Part shown: in pieces, positions 24,554-35,136 of the stretch
Layout of the letters: each line of letters begins with the position of its first letter
Numbering within the stretch: position 1 is the first letter of the stretch
Assembly (NCBI RefSeq): GCF_013349955.1
Contig: NZ_JABVXC010000003.1
Coordinates: forward strand, 124,001 to 188,000
Reading direction: 5' to 3'
Origin: Onishia taeanensis
GTDB lineage: Bacteria > Pseudomonadota > Gammaproteobacteria > Pseudomonadales > Halomonadaceae
DNA: 64,000 bases
Made by a program: the position numbers and the translations under genes
The notes under the pieces: generated by a model
Databases searched by the model: none
The model's input: the letters and a program-made list of their open reading frames with translations, nothing else
Told to the model about the DNA's origin: nothing

Positions 24554-25480
24554 ATGCTGTCCGGCCTGCTTATCGTGTTGCTGCCCCTGATTCTCGGCTA
24601 CCTGGTGCCGCTGAAGCATGGCGGCCTGCTGGCGGCGGTGAACCGCGCCGTCAATGGCGCCATCTACGTTATCCTGCTCCTGATGGGCATTGGCCTCGCC
24701 GGCCTGGATAACCTGGGCGGGCAGCTGTCACGGCTAGGGGGCCAGACCCTGCTATTGTTCCTGATCACCGCCGCCTGCAACCTGCCCGCACTGTGGTGGC
24801 TGTCACGGCGGAGCGCCCTGCATGCCAGCGGCGCCCCCGTGGTGAAAAACGCCCCCACCAGCAAGCTGGCCGCCATGGGCGGCTCGCTGCTGTTGGTCGG
24901 GGTGGTGATCGCGGGCGTGCTGATTGGCCTGACCGGCAAGTTGCTGGCCATTGACGGCCTGCACGCCGGCGCCGATACCCTCGCCGAGTGGGTGCTCTAT
25001 CTGCTGCTGGCCCTGATCGGCTGCCAGCTGCGTAACTCCGGCATGTCGCTCAGGCAGATCCTGCTCAACCGCCACGGCCTGGCGATCGCCGCCACGGTGG
25101 CGGTGAGCTCGCTGGTGGCGGGCCTGATCGCCGCGCCGCTGATGTCGCTCGAATGGAACGAGGGGCTTGCGATGACCGCCGGCTTCGGCTGGTATTCGCT
25201 GTCGGGCATCTTGATCGGCGACCAGCTGGGCCCGCTGCTCGGCGGGGTGGCCTTCTTCAACGACCTGGCCCGAGAGCTCTTGGCCTTCATTCTGATCCCG
25301 TTGGTGATTCATCGTGCTACACCGCTCGCCATCGGCTATGGCGGCGCCACCTCGATGGACTTCACCCTGCCGGTCATCCAGCAGCATGGCGGCGTGGCCT
25401 GCGTGCCCATCGCCGTGGTCAGCGGCTTCATTCTATCGCTGCTGTCACCGCCGCTGATCCTGTTCCTGCTGTCACTGTAA
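24554..25480 (+). CDS. lysO: LysO family lysine exporter
   Basis: A 308-residue inner-membrane protein, nearly all hydrophobic helices, matching E. coli LysO (YbjE), which exports lysine and toxic analogues. Family stretches include ILGYLVPL near residue 15, LYLLLALIGCQLRNSGMSL near 150, TAGFGWYSLSGILIGDQLGP near 205-225, and a C-terminal GGATSMDFTLPVIQQHGG that holds conserved acidic and polar residues of the transport path. Two amino-acid exporters (this one and a LysE family member at 26469) lie within 2 kb, which hints at an amino-acid overflow theme, but they are not one operon. Confidence 0.85.
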   Translation: MLSGLLIVLLPLILGYLVPLKHGGLLAAVNRAVNGAIYVILLLMGIGLAGLDNLGGQLSRLGGQTLLLFLITAACNLPALWWLSRRSALHASGAPVVKNAPTSKLAAMGGSLLLVGVVIAGVLIGLTGKLLAIDGLHAGADTLAEWVLYLLLALIGCQLRNSGMSLRQILLNRHGLAIAATVAVSSLVAGLIAAPLMSLEWNEGLAMTAGFGWYSLSGILIGDQLGPLLGGVAFFNDLARELLAFILIPLVIHRATPLAIGYGGATSMDFTLPVIQQHGGVACVPIAVVSGFILSLLSPPLILFLLSL

Positions 25481-25633
25481 ATTCTCCCCAGAACGGAAAG
25501 GACGAGCGCTTGCTCGAAACGGGCATGTCACACCACTGCCAAGGTGACTTTGCCGCGATATGGCGTAGGCTATTCACGTCAGCCTGGAAAGTCCCCCGTC
25601 CCAGCCGCGGGGGATTACTGGAAGTGAGTCACC

Positions 25634-26458
25634 ATGAGCACGATTGCCCCCGTTTCCTCCTGCTTTCTCCGCGATCCGGCGCTGCCCTTCATTGAGGCAC
25701 GCCTGGTAGCCGACGGTAATGCCCTGAGCCATGCGCTCCATAGCCACGGCTGCCACTCCTTCGGCGCCATCACCTCGGGGTGCTCGCACTACCGGAATCG
25801 CGGCCAGGGTCAGAAGGTGAGTGCTGGCGATGTGGTGGTGATCAACCCAGAGGACCGCCACGCCTGCAATGCCGTTCAAGACACGCCCTGGGGCTATCAC
25901 ATGCTGTATCTGGATAGCCAATGGCTGGCCGCACGCTGCCCTTCCCTGCACGGTGATAACCAGGCAGACGTGCCGATGTTCGCCCCGCGTGTCAGCCGCG
26001 ACCCTCGCCTCCACCAGGCGATCATCGCGCTGGGTTTTGCTCTCGCCGATCACGATACTCCACGCATGGAACGAGAAAGCCGCGCCGAACTCCTGGCAGA
26101 GTGCATACAGGCAGTGCTTCATCCCCAGCGCCATTCGCTCACGCCACCAGTACGTTTGGCTCGTGCACTGGATCTACTGGCAACCGAGTGGCACCGAGAC
26201 CTGACACTCAAAGAGCTATGCCAGGCTGCCGAGTGCAGTGCCACCAGTCTGATCGCCGCCTTTCGTCGGCATCACGGCCTGACACCCCACGCCACTCTGA
26301 TCGACCTGCGGGTGCGTCATGCTCGCCAACAACTGCGCTTGGGTACTTCCATTGCAGACGTCGCCCAGGACTGTGGTTTCGCGGATCAGGCCCATCTGCA
26401 ACGCACCTTCAAGCGGCTGCTGGCGACGACACCGGGGCACTACCTGGGCCGCCGCTAG
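25634..26458 (+). CDS. AraC family transcriptional regulator
   Basis: A 274-residue AraC/XylS regulator with an N-terminal cupin-like sensing domain (SFGAITSGCSHYRNRGQGQ, then VVINPEDRHACNAVQ near residues 40-85) and a C-terminal double helix-turn-helix: LTLKELCQAAECSATSLIAAF near 195 and SIADVAQDCGFADQAHLQRTF near 240. The second matches the AraC signature. The arrangement of an AraC-type regulator converging on a LysE-family exporter gene 10 bp away is common, and it may control that exporter in response to an amino acid. Confidence 0.85.
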   Translation: MSTIAPVSSCFLRDPALPFIEARLVADGNALSHALHSHGCHSFGAITSGCSHYRNRGQGQKVSAGDVVVINPEDRHACNAVQDTPWGYHMLYLDSQWLAARCPSLHGDNQADVPMFAPRVSRDPRLHQAIIALGFALADHDTPRMERESRAELLAECIQAVLHPQRHSLTPPVRLARALDLLATEWHRDLTLKELCQAAECSATSLIAAFRRHHGLTPHATLIDLRVRHARQQLRLGTSIADVAQDCGFADQAHLQRTFKRLLATTPGHYLGRR

Positions 26459-26468
26459 CCGCGGCCCT

Positions 26469-27068
26469 TCAACCCAGCAATAAAAAACCTGCGCTTAGCA
26501 GCAACAGCCCCGCTAACCCACGATTGATACACCGCATTCGACGGGACGACGATACCCAGCCGCTCAGCTGATCGCCGGCCAGCGCCCACAGACTGATCGA
26601 TAATGCGCACAGGCTGCCCCACAGCACGGCGAATACTGTCACCAGCGCCAGATCACCATCTGCAGCGAAGGCCCCCATCCCCGCAGTGGACGCCAGCCAG
26701 GCCTTGGGGTTTACCCATTGCATAAAAGCGCCAGTGCACGCACCTGCTGGCTCGGCCCCCCGACCCATATCGAGCTCACCATCGCTACACGCCAGCTTCC
26801 AGGCCAACCAGACTAGAAAGGCCACTCCGCCCAGACGCACCAGCTGGCGAAGCAACGGCCATTGTTGCCACAGTTCCACCATGCCGATGCCAATCAACCA
26901 CAGCAGCAGCGTGAACCCCGCGCTGGCTCCTATTACCAGCGGCATAGCACCGCGCCAACCAGCGTGAATGGCCGTTGACAGCACCAGCAGATTCACCGGA
27001 CCAGGAGAAACCGACGCCGCCACAGCAAAGGCGGACATGGACACGAATAAAGGTAACGACAAGGACAT
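26469..27068 (-). CDS. LysE family translocator (amino-acid exporter)
   Basis: A 199-residue membrane protein of the LysE/RhtB superfamily. Visible signatures are SVSPGPVNLLVLSTAIHAGWR near residue 22-42 (the SPGP motif is diagnostic) and a FLVWLAWKLACSDG helix followed by the loop FMQWVNPKAWLAS near 118, also diagnostic. About six membrane helices are expected. Members export basic or neutral amino acids, homoserine or threonine; the substrate is not determinable. The first in-frame ATG (27083) adds five residues; 27068 begins a typical N terminus. The gene converges with the AraC regulator. Confidence 0.82.
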   Translation of the reverse strand: MSLSLPLFVSMSAFAVAASVSPGPVNLLVLSTAIHAGWRGAMPLVIGASAGFTLLLWLIGIGMVELWQQWPLLRQLVRLGGVAFLVWLAWKLACSDGELDMGRGAEPAGACTGAFMQWVNPKAWLASTAGMGAFAADGDLALVTVFAVLWGSLCALSISLWALAGDQLSGWVSSSRRMRCINRGLAGLLLLSAGFLLLG

Positions 27069-27405
27069 GGGGCGACTCCACAAGACACGATGGCCCCATG
27101 GTGGCGAGCCTCCAGTGCTGCGTATTGAACGAAATTTCAGCCAGCCGCCCCCTCAACCTTCCGCCATATCTCTTCTGGGTATTTCCTGGCAAGCACCGGC
27201 ATGACCAAAGCCGCGTCGCATTGCCCAGAATGCCCAGCTGGCGGGGGTACACCCAAAGTCTAGGTTGATGGCAACCAACGCCGGGGCTAGTGTTTCCTAA
27301 CCGATCAACTTAAACGATTAAGTTGATATTGAATCGCCGTCAACCGCCTGGCCTACCACCAGGATTCGACCATTCAGACAACAACAACACGACGAGGAAT
27401 GCCTG
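27069..27405. other. Divergent intergenic region upstream of the alpha-glucoside operon
   Basis: This gap separates the LysE-type gene from the binding-protein gene at 27406. It has no credible gene. Its notable content is the AT-rich operator palindrome at 27304-27327 and a GAGGA ribosome binding site just before 27406. Confidence 0.6.
27304..27327. promoter_or_regulatory. Perfect 10-bp-arm palindrome: LacI-type operator of the alpha-glucoside operon
   Basis: Arms ATCAACTTAA (27304-27313) and TTAAGTTGAT (27318-27327) are exact reverse complements around ACGA, with a central CG, the hallmark of LacI-family operators. It lies about 80-100 bp upstream of the first gene of the operon whose last gene encodes a LacI regulator. 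Confidence 0.75.
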
Positions 27406-28674
27406 ATGATCAAGAAACTGATTCCCGCCATCGCCTTGGCCAGCATCGCTGGCACTGCCGCCACCCAGGCGCAAGCCGCTGAGCTGACCATTTCCTGCGG
27501 TGCCGTCGGCGCCGAACTAGCCCTGTGCGAGGAAGGCGTGAAGGCCTGGGAAGACAAGACCGGCCACAGCGTCAATATCGTCTCGACGCCCAACTCCTCT
27601 ACCGAACGTCTCTCGCTCTACCAGCAGATTCTGTCCGCCCAGTCCAGTGACATCGATGTCATGCAGATCGACGTGGTCTGGCCGGGCCTGCTCGCCAACC
27701 ACCTGCTCGACCTGAAAAAAGTCCTCGGCGAGGATGCCGCTGCCGGCCACTTCGACACCATCGTCGCCAACAACACCATCGACGACCGCCTGGTAGCCAT
27801 GCCCTGGTTCACCGACGCCGGCGTGCTCTATTACCGCAAGGATTTGCTCGAGCAATACGGCCACGAGGCGCCCGAAACCTGGGAAGAGATGACCGCCATC
27901 GCCGAGGAGATCCAGGACGCCGAGCGGGCCGCTGGCAACGAGCGCATGTGGGGCTACGTCTTCCAGGGCCGCGCCTACGAAGGCCTGACCTGCAACGCCC
28001 TGGAATGGGTGGCGAGCAACGGCGGCGGCACCATCGTCGACGCCGACGGCGAGATCACCATCGACAACGCCAAGGCCGCCGAAGCGCTGGACCTGGCGGC
28101 AAGCTGGATCGGCGACATCTCCCCGGAAGGCGCCCTTAACTACACCGAAGAAGAGGCGCGCGGGGTCTTCCAGTCCGGCAATGCGGTCTTCATGCGCAAC
28201 TGGCCCTATGCCTGGTCGCTGGCCCAGAGCGAGGACAGCGACGTGCGCAATAAAGTCGGCGTGGTCAAGCTGCCCCACGGGGCTAACGGTGAAAGCGCCG
28301 CCACCCTGGGAGGCTGGAACCTGGCGGTCTCGAAGTACACCGAGTCCCCCGAGATTGCGGCCGAGCTGGTGGCCTACCTGACCGGTGAAGCCGAACAAAA
28401 ACGTCGCGCCATCGAAGCTTCCTACAACCCGACCATCGCCAGCCTCTATCAAGACGAGGAAGTACTGGCGGCAGTGCCCTTCTTCGGCACGCTCTATGAC
28501 ACCTTCACCAATGCGGTCGCTCGTCCCTCCGCTCCCACCGGCGACAACTACGGCCGGGTCAGCAACGGCTTCTTCAATGCCGTACACAACGTGCTGTCCG
28601 GTGACCAGACCGGTGCTGAAGCGGTATCACAACTGGATAGCGAGCTGTCGCGCATCAAGCGTCGTCGCTGGTAA
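27406..28674 (+). CDS. Alpha-glucoside ABC transporter, substrate-binding protein 1
   Basis: Periplasmic binding protein (422 residues) of an alpha-glucoside (maltose/trehalose/sucrose-type) importer. It has a signal peptide ending AQA-A near residue 25, then mature ELTISCGAVGAELALCEEG with two cysteines that may form a disulfide. The solute-binding family 1 body includes YRKDLLEQYGHEAPETWEEM and GRAYEGLTCNALEWVASNGG. It resembles AglE/ThuE of rhizobia. It begins the operon; the two permeases, an alpha-glucosidase and the ATPase follow in order. A second, similar binding protein lies at 35137. Confidence 0.88.
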   Translation: MIKKLIPAIALASIAGTAATQAQAAELTISCGAVGAELALCEEGVKAWEDKTGHSVNIVSTPNSSTERLSLYQQILSAQSSDIDVMQIDVVWPGLLANHLLDLKKVLGEDAAAGHFDTIVANNTIDDRLVAMPWFTDAGVLYYRKDLLEQYGHEAPETWEEMTAIAEEIQDAERAAGNERMWGYVFQGRAYEGLTCNALEWVASNGGGTIVDADGEITIDNAKAAEALDLAASWIGDISPEGALNYTEEEARGVFQSGNAVFMRNWPYAWSLAQSEDSDVRNKVGVVKLPHGANGESAATLGGWNLAVSKYTESPEIAAELVAYLTGEAEQKRRAIEASYNPTIASLYQDEEVLAAVPFFGTLYDTFTNAVARPSAPTGDNYGRVSNGFFNAVHNVLSGDQTGAEAVSQLDSELSRIKRRRW

Positions 28675-28686
28675 CCGGAGATCGTC

Positions 28687-30503
<1,817 letters not shown>

Positions 30504-30508
30504 CGCTC

Positions 30509-32167
30509 ATGTCATCGATGGAATCCAAGATGCAAGAATCAACGTTCTGGTGGCGCGGCGGCGTCATCTATCAGATCTATCCACGCAGCTTTATGGACAG
30601 TAAAGGTGATGGCATCGGCGACCTGCCAGGCATCACCGAGAAGCTCGAGTACGTGGCCTCGCTGAACGTCGATGGCATCTGGCTATCGCCCTTCTTCACC
30701 TCACCGATGCTCGATTTCGGCTACGACATCAGCGACTACCGCGACGTCGACCCGATGTTCGGCACCCTCGAGGACTTCAAAACGCTGCTCGAGCGTGCCC
30801 ATGAGCTGGGCCTCAAGGTGATGATCGACCAGGTGATCAGCCACACCTCGGATCAGCATCCCTGGTTCCAGGAAAGCCGCCAGGACCGCACCAACGACAA
30901 GGCCGACTGGTTCGTGTGGGCGGATCCCAAGCCTGACGGCACGCCGCCCAACAACTGGCTGTCGATCTTCGGCGGCTCGGCCTGGACCTTCGATTCGCGA
31001 CGCCGCCAGTACTACCTGCACAACTTCCTGGAAAGCCAGCCGGACGTGAACTTCCACAATCCGCAGGCACGAAAAGCCCAGCTCGACAATATGCGCTTCT
31101 GGCTGGAGCTGGGCGTCGACGGCTTCCGTCTCGACACCGTCAACTTCTACTTCCATGACCTTGAGCTTCGCGACAATCCGCCAGTGCCGGCGGGCGAGGC
31201 CAAGACGCTGGGCGCGCCTGACGCCAATCCCTATACCTGGCAGCGCCACGTCTATGACCTGAGCCGCCCGGAGAACCTCGACTTCCTCAAGGAGCTGCGC
31301 GCCCTGATGGACGAGTTCCCCGGCACCACCACGGTGGGCGAGATCGGCGACGACAACCCCCTCGAGCGCATGGCCGAATACACCGCCGGCGGCGACAAGC
31401 TGCACATGGCCTATGGCTTCGATCTGCTCAATGCACCGCACTCCGCCAGCTACATCCGCGAGGTGATCGAACGTTTCCAGCGCCTGGCCGGCGATGCCTG
31501 GCCGTGCTGGGCGCTGTCCAACCATGACGTGGTACGCAGTGCCACACGCTGGGGCGCCGACGAGGCCCCAGTGGCCTATCCCAAGGTGGCGCTAGCGATG
31601 GTGATGTCGCTGCGCGGTAGCGTCTGCCTTTACCAGGGCGAGGAGCTGGGACTGCCGGAGGCCGATGTGCCCTTCGAGCGCATTCAGGACCCCTACGGCA
31701 AGGTACTGTGGCCGCAATTCAAAGGGCGTGACGGCTGCCGCACGCCGATGCCCTGGAGCGATGATGTCCAAGGCGGCTTCTCACCGGTCGAGCCCTGGCT
31801 ACCGGTAGAACCCCGCCACCTGCTGCTCTCGGTGGCCCGCCAGCAGGATGACGCCAGCTCGGTCCTCAATGCTACCCGTGCGATCCTGGCCTTCCGCCGC
31901 GACCATCCGGCGCTTGTCGACGGCGATATTTCTCTGGTCGAGGTCGGCGAGGAACTGCTGGGGTTCATCCGCGAGACCGACGGCCAGCAGGGCCGCGAGC
32001 GACTGCTGTGCGTCTTCAATCTGACCGGGAAGTCCCATGAAACCACCCTGCCGGTCTCTAGCGACGAGAACGCCCGGCTGCTCGACGGCCCCGGCTTCCA
32101 GTCGAGCCTCGAAGCATCGCAACTGATATTGCCGGCCTACCAGGCCGCCTTTATCTCGCTCGATTAA
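30509..32167 (+). CDS. aglA: Alpha-glucosidase 1, GH13 (HaG/AglA type)
   Basis: Cytosolic GH13 (GH13_23-like) alpha-glucosidase of 552 residues that hydrolyses the imported alpha-glucosides. Catalytic residues: nucleophile Asp209 in DGFRLDTVNFY, acid/base Glu278 in TVGEIGDDN and the transition-state Asp340 in LSNHDVVRSA. All three are exactly seven residues past the positions I recall for Halomonas sp. H11 HaG (202, 271, 333), and much of the sequence reads the same, so this is the likely orthologue. HaG is known for strong transglucosylation and activation by monovalent cations. AAGGA lies 8 bp upstream of the ATG. Two shorter-diverged paralogues follow downstream. Confidence 0.93.
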   Translation: MSSMESKMQESTFWWRGGVIYQIYPRSFMDSKGDGIGDLPGITEKLEYVASLNVDGIWLSPFFTSPMLDFGYDISDYRDVDPMFGTLEDFKTLLERAHELGLKVMIDQVISHTSDQHPWFQESRQDRTNDKADWFVWADPKPDGTPPNNWLSIFGGSAWTFDSRRRQYYLHNFLESQPDVNFHNPQARKAQLDNMRFWLELGVDGFRLDTVNFYFHDLELRDNPPVPAGEAKTLGAPDANPYTWQRHVYDLSRPENLDFLKELRALMDEFPGTTTVGEIGDDNPLERMAEYTAGGDKLHMAYGFDLLNAPHSASYIREVIERFQRLAGDAWPCWALSNHDVVRSATRWGADEAPVAYPKVALAMVMSLRGSVCLYQGEELGLPEADVPFERIQDPYGKVLWPQFKGRDGCRTPMPWSDDVQGGFSPVEPWLPVEPRHLLLSVARQQDDASSVLNATRAILAFRRDHPALVDGDISLVEVGEELLGFIRETDGQQGRERLLCVFNLTGKSHETTLPVSSDENARLLDGPGFQSSLEASQLILPAYQAAFISLD

Positions 32168-32179
32168 CCCTTTTTCACA

Positions 32180-32202
32180 TGCCGGCGCCTTGAGCGCCGG
32201 CA
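32180..32202 (+). promoter_or_regulatory. Intercistronic 9-bp hairpin between alpha-glucosidase 1 and the ATPase gene
   Basis: TGCCGGCGC pairs with GCGCCGGCA around CTTGA. No T run follows, and the ATPase start is 13 bp further on, so it probably stabilises or partly attenuates the operon transcript. Confidence 0.55.
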
Positions 32203-32214
32203 GGGAGTCGCAAG

Positions 32215-33321
32215 ATGGCAAACGTGAACCTCTCAAAGATCAACAAGGTCTTCGGCAGCACCCATATCATCAAGGATCTGGATCTCGAGGTCGGCGATGG
32301 CGAATTTGTAGTCTTCGTCGGCCCCTCCGGCTGTGGTAAGTCAACCCTGCTGCGCCTGATCGCTGGCCTCGAGTCGATCACCGACGGCGACATGCACTTC
32401 GCCGACGACCTGGTCAACGACCTGCCGCCTCGCGAACGTGGCGTGGGCATGGTGTTTCAGTCCTACGCCCTCTATCCGCACATGACGGTGTACGAGAACA
32501 TGGCCTTCGGTCTCAAGCTCGCCAAGACCGACAAGCAGAGCATCGAGCAGCGCGTCATGGAGACCGCCCGTATTCTGCAGCTCGAGGAACTGCTGCAACG
32601 CAAGCCCAAGGAGCTCTCCGGTGGCCAGCGTCAGCGCGTCGCCATGGGCCGTGCCATGGCCCGGGAGCCGCGCATCCTGCTGTTCGATGAGCCACTCTCG
32701 AACCTGGACGCCTCGCTGCGCGTGCAGATGCGCAACGAGATCGCTCGCCTGCATCATCGCCTCGGCTCGACCATGATCTACGTCACCCACGACCAGGTGG
32801 AGGCCATGACGCTGGCCGACAAGATCGTGGTGCTGCGTGATGGCCGCATCGAGCAGGTCGGCAGCCCCCAGACCCTTTATCAGCAGCCCGCCACTAAGTT
32901 CGTTGCCGGCTTCATCGGCTCGCCGACCATGAATTTCATGCCGGCGGAGTTGCTCGGCGGCGATGGCAACGGCTGCCGGGTCAGCACACCCGGCCTCGGC
33001 GAGCTGGCCCTGCCCCAGGACGCCAGCGGCAAGTCACCCGGCGCCGAACTGAGCCTTGGCGTGCGCCCAGAGCACCTGCGCCTGGCAGAGGCCGAGGGCG
33101 AAAACGCCTTCGAGATCGTCAATGTCGAGTACCTGGGCAACGAGGTCTATGTCTACCTCGAGCCCAAGGCCGGCGACACCCTGCTGATCCATCGCAGCGA
33201 GGCGCCCAGTCGCTGGCACCTAGGCCAACGCGTGGCCCTGGTTCCCGACATCGAGCAAGTGCATCTCTTCGATGCGACGGACAAGGCACTGGCAGTCAAC
33301 GGTGCCAAGGCCGCGGCCTGA
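32215..33321 (+). CDS. Alpha-glucoside ABC transporter ATP-binding protein (MalK/UgpC family)
   Basis: A 368-residue ATPase energising the alpha-glucoside importer. Seen: Walker A GPSGCGKSTLL near residue 36, signature ELSGGQRQRVAMGRAMA near 133, Walker B ILLFDEPLSNLD near 155, switch VTHDQVEAMTLADK near 189, and a C-terminal TOBE/OB regulatory domain from about residue 240 (GVRPEHLRLAE near 283). It is the only ATPase in the operon, so both binding proteins must share it with the single permease pair. GGGAG lies about 8 bp before the ATG. Confidence 0.9.
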   Translation: MANVNLSKINKVFGSTHIIKDLDLEVGDGEFVVFVGPSGCGKSTLLRLIAGLESITDGDMHFADDLVNDLPPRERGVGMVFQSYALYPHMTVYENMAFGLKLAKTDKQSIEQRVMETARILQLEELLQRKPKELSGGQRQRVAMGRAMAREPRILLFDEPLSNLDASLRVQMRNEIARLHHRLGSTMIYVTHDQVEAMTLADKIVVLRDGRIEQVGSPQTLYQQPATKFVAGFIGSPTMNFMPAELLGGDGNGCRVSTPGLGELALPQDASGKSPGAELSLGVRPEHLRLAEAEGENAFEIVNVEYLGNEVYVYLEPKAGDTLLIHRSEAPSRWHLGQRVALVPDIEQVHLFDATDKALAVNGAKAAA

Positions 33322-33417
33322 TGCCCAGCCCCAAGCGTGGGTGACAATATTGAGAGTGATAGGGGGCTGCTCGTCTAGCGCCCCCGATCCCAGCCATATT
33401 CTCTGGAGGTTAGTTTC

Positions 33418-35058
33418 TTGAAGAATCAACAACTTCACAGCGACCCCGGCTGGTGGCGTGGCGCCGTCATCTACCAGATCTACCCCCGCAGCTTCATGGA
33501 TGCCAGCGGCGATGGCATTGGCGATCTGGCCGGGATTACCTCACGCCTCGAGTATGTGGCGAGCCTCAATGTCGACGCTATCTGGCTATCCCCCTTCTTC
33601 ACTTCGCCGATGGACGACTTCGGCTATGACGTCGCCGACTATTGCGATGTCGACCCCATGTTCGGCAGCTTGGATGACTTCCGTGCCCTGATCGAGCGCG
33701 CCCATGAACTTGGGCTCAAGGTAATCATCGACCAGGTGCTGTCGCACAGCTCCGACCAACATGCCTGGTTTCAGGAGAGTCGACAGGACCGCACCAACCC
33801 CAAGGCCGACTGGTATGTCTGGGCCGACCCCAAGCCCGACGGCACGCCACCGAATAACTGGATGGCGGCCTTCAGCGGTCGCGCCTGGACCTTCGACGCC
33901 CGGCGCCGCCAGTACTACCTGCACAACTTCCTGGCAAGCCAGCCGGACCTCAACTTCCACCACTCGGAGGTGCGCGAGGCCCAGCTCGATAACCTACGCT
34001 TCTGGCTCGAGCTCGGCGTCGATGGCTTCCGCTTCGACGTGGTCAACTACTACTTCCACGACCCGGCGCTCACCGACAACCCACCGATGCCCCGGGAGCG
34101 GGTCCACCCCGGCAATCCTCAGAGTTACCAGTTCCAGCGCTACAACATCGAGCAGCCAGAGAACCTGGCCTATCTCGAACGCATCCGCGCCCTGCTCGAC
34201 GAGTACCCGGGATCGACCACCGTGGGCGAGATCGCCGGCAACGACCCGCTGCCGATCATGGCCGCCTATACCCGGGGCGACAAGCGTCTGCACATGGCCT
34301 ACACCTTCGACCTGCTGGACAGCACCGGGGACGCTACCGAACTCCATGACGTTCTGGCGCGCTTTGCCGAGCTGGGCGACGACACCTGGCCGTGCTGGGC
34401 ACTGTCCAACCACGACGTGGTACGCAGCGCCACCAGTTGGGGCGAGGACCGTGCGCTGTTGGCCCTGACCGTGCTGTGCTCGCTGCGCGGCAGCCTGTGC
34501 CTCTACCAGGGGGAGGAGCTGGGCCTGCCCGAGGCCGAGCTGGCCTATGAAGACCTGCAGGATCCCTTCGGTATCAACCTGTGGCCGGAGGTCAAGGGCC
34601 GTGACGGCTGCCGCACGCCGATGGTCTGGGACGCGTCTGCCAATGGCGGCTTCTGCCCCGCAGGTGTCGCCCCCTGGCTGCCGGTGTTCGCGCCCCATCG
34701 ACCACTGGCAGTGGCCCGTCAGGACGCCGCCCCCGACAGCTTGCTAGCCCAAGTCCGCGGGCTGCTCAAGCGGCGGGGGACGAGCGAGACACTGCGCCAG
34801 GGCGACCAGCAATTGATCGCACCCAGCGAGTTGCCCGAGGGCGTCTTCGGCGTGATCCGCACCCTTGGCGAGCGGCATCTGCTGTGCCTGGCGCATCTCG
34901 GCCATGGCGAAGTCCCAGACGAGATCGCCCTCGATGGGCTGGCTGACGGCCTGAAAGACACACAGCCCGTCGATCTACCGGGGATGCCGACACCTACTCG
35001 GCAGGGCAGCACCCTGCACCTGATGCCCGGCAGTGCCGCCTGGCTGGAACTGCGCTGA
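33418..35058 (+). CDS. Alpha-glucosidase 2, GH13 paralogue
   Basis: Second GH13 alpha-glucosidase, 546 residues, starting at TTG with a strong GGAGG eight bases upstream. Catalytic triad intact: Asp207 in DGFRFDVVNYY, Glu271 in TVGEIAGND and Asp333 in LSNHDVVRSA. It differs from paralogue 1 by RFD rather than RLD at the nucleophile, and by a shorter, different C-terminal beta domain. Its 3' third (from about 34437) is nearly identical at DNA level to paralogue 3, while their 5' parts differ more. It may have a different linkage or chain-length preference. Confidence 0.9.
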   Translation: MKNQQLHSDPGWWRGAVIYQIYPRSFMDASGDGIGDLAGITSRLEYVASLNVDAIWLSPFFTSPMDDFGYDVADYCDVDPMFGSLDDFRALIERAHELGLKVIIDQVLSHSSDQHAWFQESRQDRTNPKADWYVWADPKPDGTPPNNWMAAFSGRAWTFDARRRQYYLHNFLASQPDLNFHHSEVREAQLDNLRFWLELGVDGFRFDVVNYYFHDPALTDNPPMPRERVHPGNPQSYQFQRYNIEQPENLAYLERIRALLDEYPGSTTVGEIAGNDPLPIMAAYTRGDKRLHMAYTFDLLDSTGDATELHDVLARFAELGDDTWPCWALSNHDVVRSATSWGEDRALLALTVLCSLRGSLCLYQGEELGLPEAELAYEDLQDPFGINLWPEVKGRDGCRTPMVWDASANGGFCPAGVAPWLPVFAPHRPLAVARQDAAPDSLLAQVRGLLKRRGTSETLRQGDQQLIAPSELPEGVFGVIRTLGERHLLCLAHLGHGEVPDEIALDGLADGLKDTQPVDLPGMPTPTRQGSTLHLMPGSAAWLELR

Positions 35059-35074
35059 CGTCTCCCCCAAGGAA

Positions 35075-35095
35075 GACGCCGAGACGATCGGCGTC
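35075..35095 (+). promoter_or_regulatory. Intercistronic 8-bp hairpin after alpha-glucosidase 2
   Basis: GACGCCGA pairs with TCGGCGTC around a 5-nt loop, between the second glucosidase gene and the second binding-protein gene. There is no T run. Confidence 0.45.
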
Positions 35096-35136
35096 ATCCT
35101 CACCAGACCACAATCACAACACTGGAGACCCCTGGA

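Noticed and set aside
27517..28587. 356-residue frame antisense to the first sugar-binding protein
   Set aside because: No ribosome binding site or recognisable domain; it mirrors a well-supported gene.
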